DNA from: Colwellia sp. PAMC 21821 | Lineage (GTDB): Bacteria > Pseudomonadota > Gammaproteobacteria > Enterobacterales > Alteromonadaceae | Direction: 5' to 3' | NCBI RefSeq assembly: GCF_002077175.1 | Contig: NZ_CP014943.1 | Span: 1,984,001 to 2,048,000 of the forward strand | DNA: 64,000 bases | In this document: piece by piece, positions 63,792 to 64,000 of the stretch | Layout: every line of letters starts with the position of its first letter | How positions within the stretch are numbered: position 1 is the stretch's first letter | Translations under genes and position numbers: made by a program | The notes under the pieces: generated by a model | Told to the model about the DNA's origin: nothing | The model's database searches: none | Seen by the model: the letters and a program-made list of their open reading frames with translations, nothing else

Positions 63792-63944
63792 TAATAAAGT
63801 AACGCTTCCTAGAATCAGTATGGGGTTGACGTTTTAGAAGAAGGAGTGGATCAAGTATAGTAAAAATCATCTTTTCTTAAAAAATTATTAGTCTGCAGAA
63901 TATGCATTATAATTAATATTTCTTTCGATATTAGGATGAAACAA

Positions 63945-64000
63945 ATGCAAAAAATATCTACTTGCCTTTTTGTAACGATAATTTTTAGCGCTTTATTTTT
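63945..64000 (+). CDS. Start of an exported protein (cut by the window end)
   Basis: A signal-peptide-like start (basic MQK followed by a hydrophobic segment CLFVTIIFSALF) is preceded by AGGA about nine bases upstream; ATG 63945 is preferred to the in-frame ATG 63936, which overlaps that site. Only 18 codons are visible, so identity is unknown. Confidence 0.5.
   Translation, partial: MQKISTCLFVTIIFSALF

Overview
The window is chromosomal DNA of a marine gammaproteobacterium of the order Alteromonadales, most likely Colwelliaceae (Colwellia or Thalassotalea type). This rests on the look of the 16S gene, the low-GC coding, the NhaD sodium/proton antiporter, and a housekeeping gene order close to the E. 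coli pepQ-yigZ-trkH and trkA-rsmB-fmt-def / dprA-smg-yrdD / tsaC / aroE-yrdB-yrdA-rrn blocks. The genus call is an inference from reading, not from a search.

Layout. Positions 1-2828 hold the 3' part of a large surface protein with four 94-residue PKD-like repeats and a metallopeptidase-like domain whose HExxH motif has decayed to HLFTH. An IS630-family element follows (3269-4378), with a perfect tandem copy of its last 443 bp. From 4868 to 27787 lies a dense housekeeping region: tusA, slt, pepQ, yigZ, trkH, trkA, rsmB, fmt, def, a LysM protein, dprA, smg, yrdD, purK, purE, a frameshifted acyl-CoA synthetase, an S9 peptidase, tsaC, hemF, aroE, yrdB and yrdA. A complete rRNA operon with two promoters (28025-34184) follows: 16S, tRNA-Ala, tRNA-Ile, 23S, 5S, then tRNA-Tyr. 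Next come two RhlE-like DEAD-box helicases with small genes between them, a MITE-like element, an intergenic cluster of small hairpins, and a dsbA gene gutted by an internal deletion. After nhaD and a three-gene minus-strand group there is an accessory block.

The accessory block (about 43261-51740) lies between two 160-bp direct repeats that are about 92% identical and exactly 8640 bp apart. It carries DoxX, two pirins, a LysR regulator, a TauE/SafE permease, lipoproteins, a hydrolase broken by a 25-bp tandem duplication, a nitroreductase and a decayed topB fragment. The intact topB stands just outside it.

The right end (57592-63791) looks like a functional unit. An OmpR-type response regulator and a histidine kinase with a CxxC pair in its sensor domain precede a 950-residue lipoprotein with an intact HEFGH zinc-protease motif, then a second lipoprotein. 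Four TTACA-like half-sites on a 10-bp grid lie between kinase and protease. The protease is a homologue of the repeat protein at the left edge, which has lost the catalytic glutamate. The two proteins and the sensor pair are the best candidate here for an undescribed cell-surface system, although their function is unknown.

Several genes are broken in ways that could revert or reflect recent decay: a poly-G tract one base short in the acyl-CoA synthetase, the 25-bp duplication in the hydrolase, and the microhomology-flanked deletion in dsbA.
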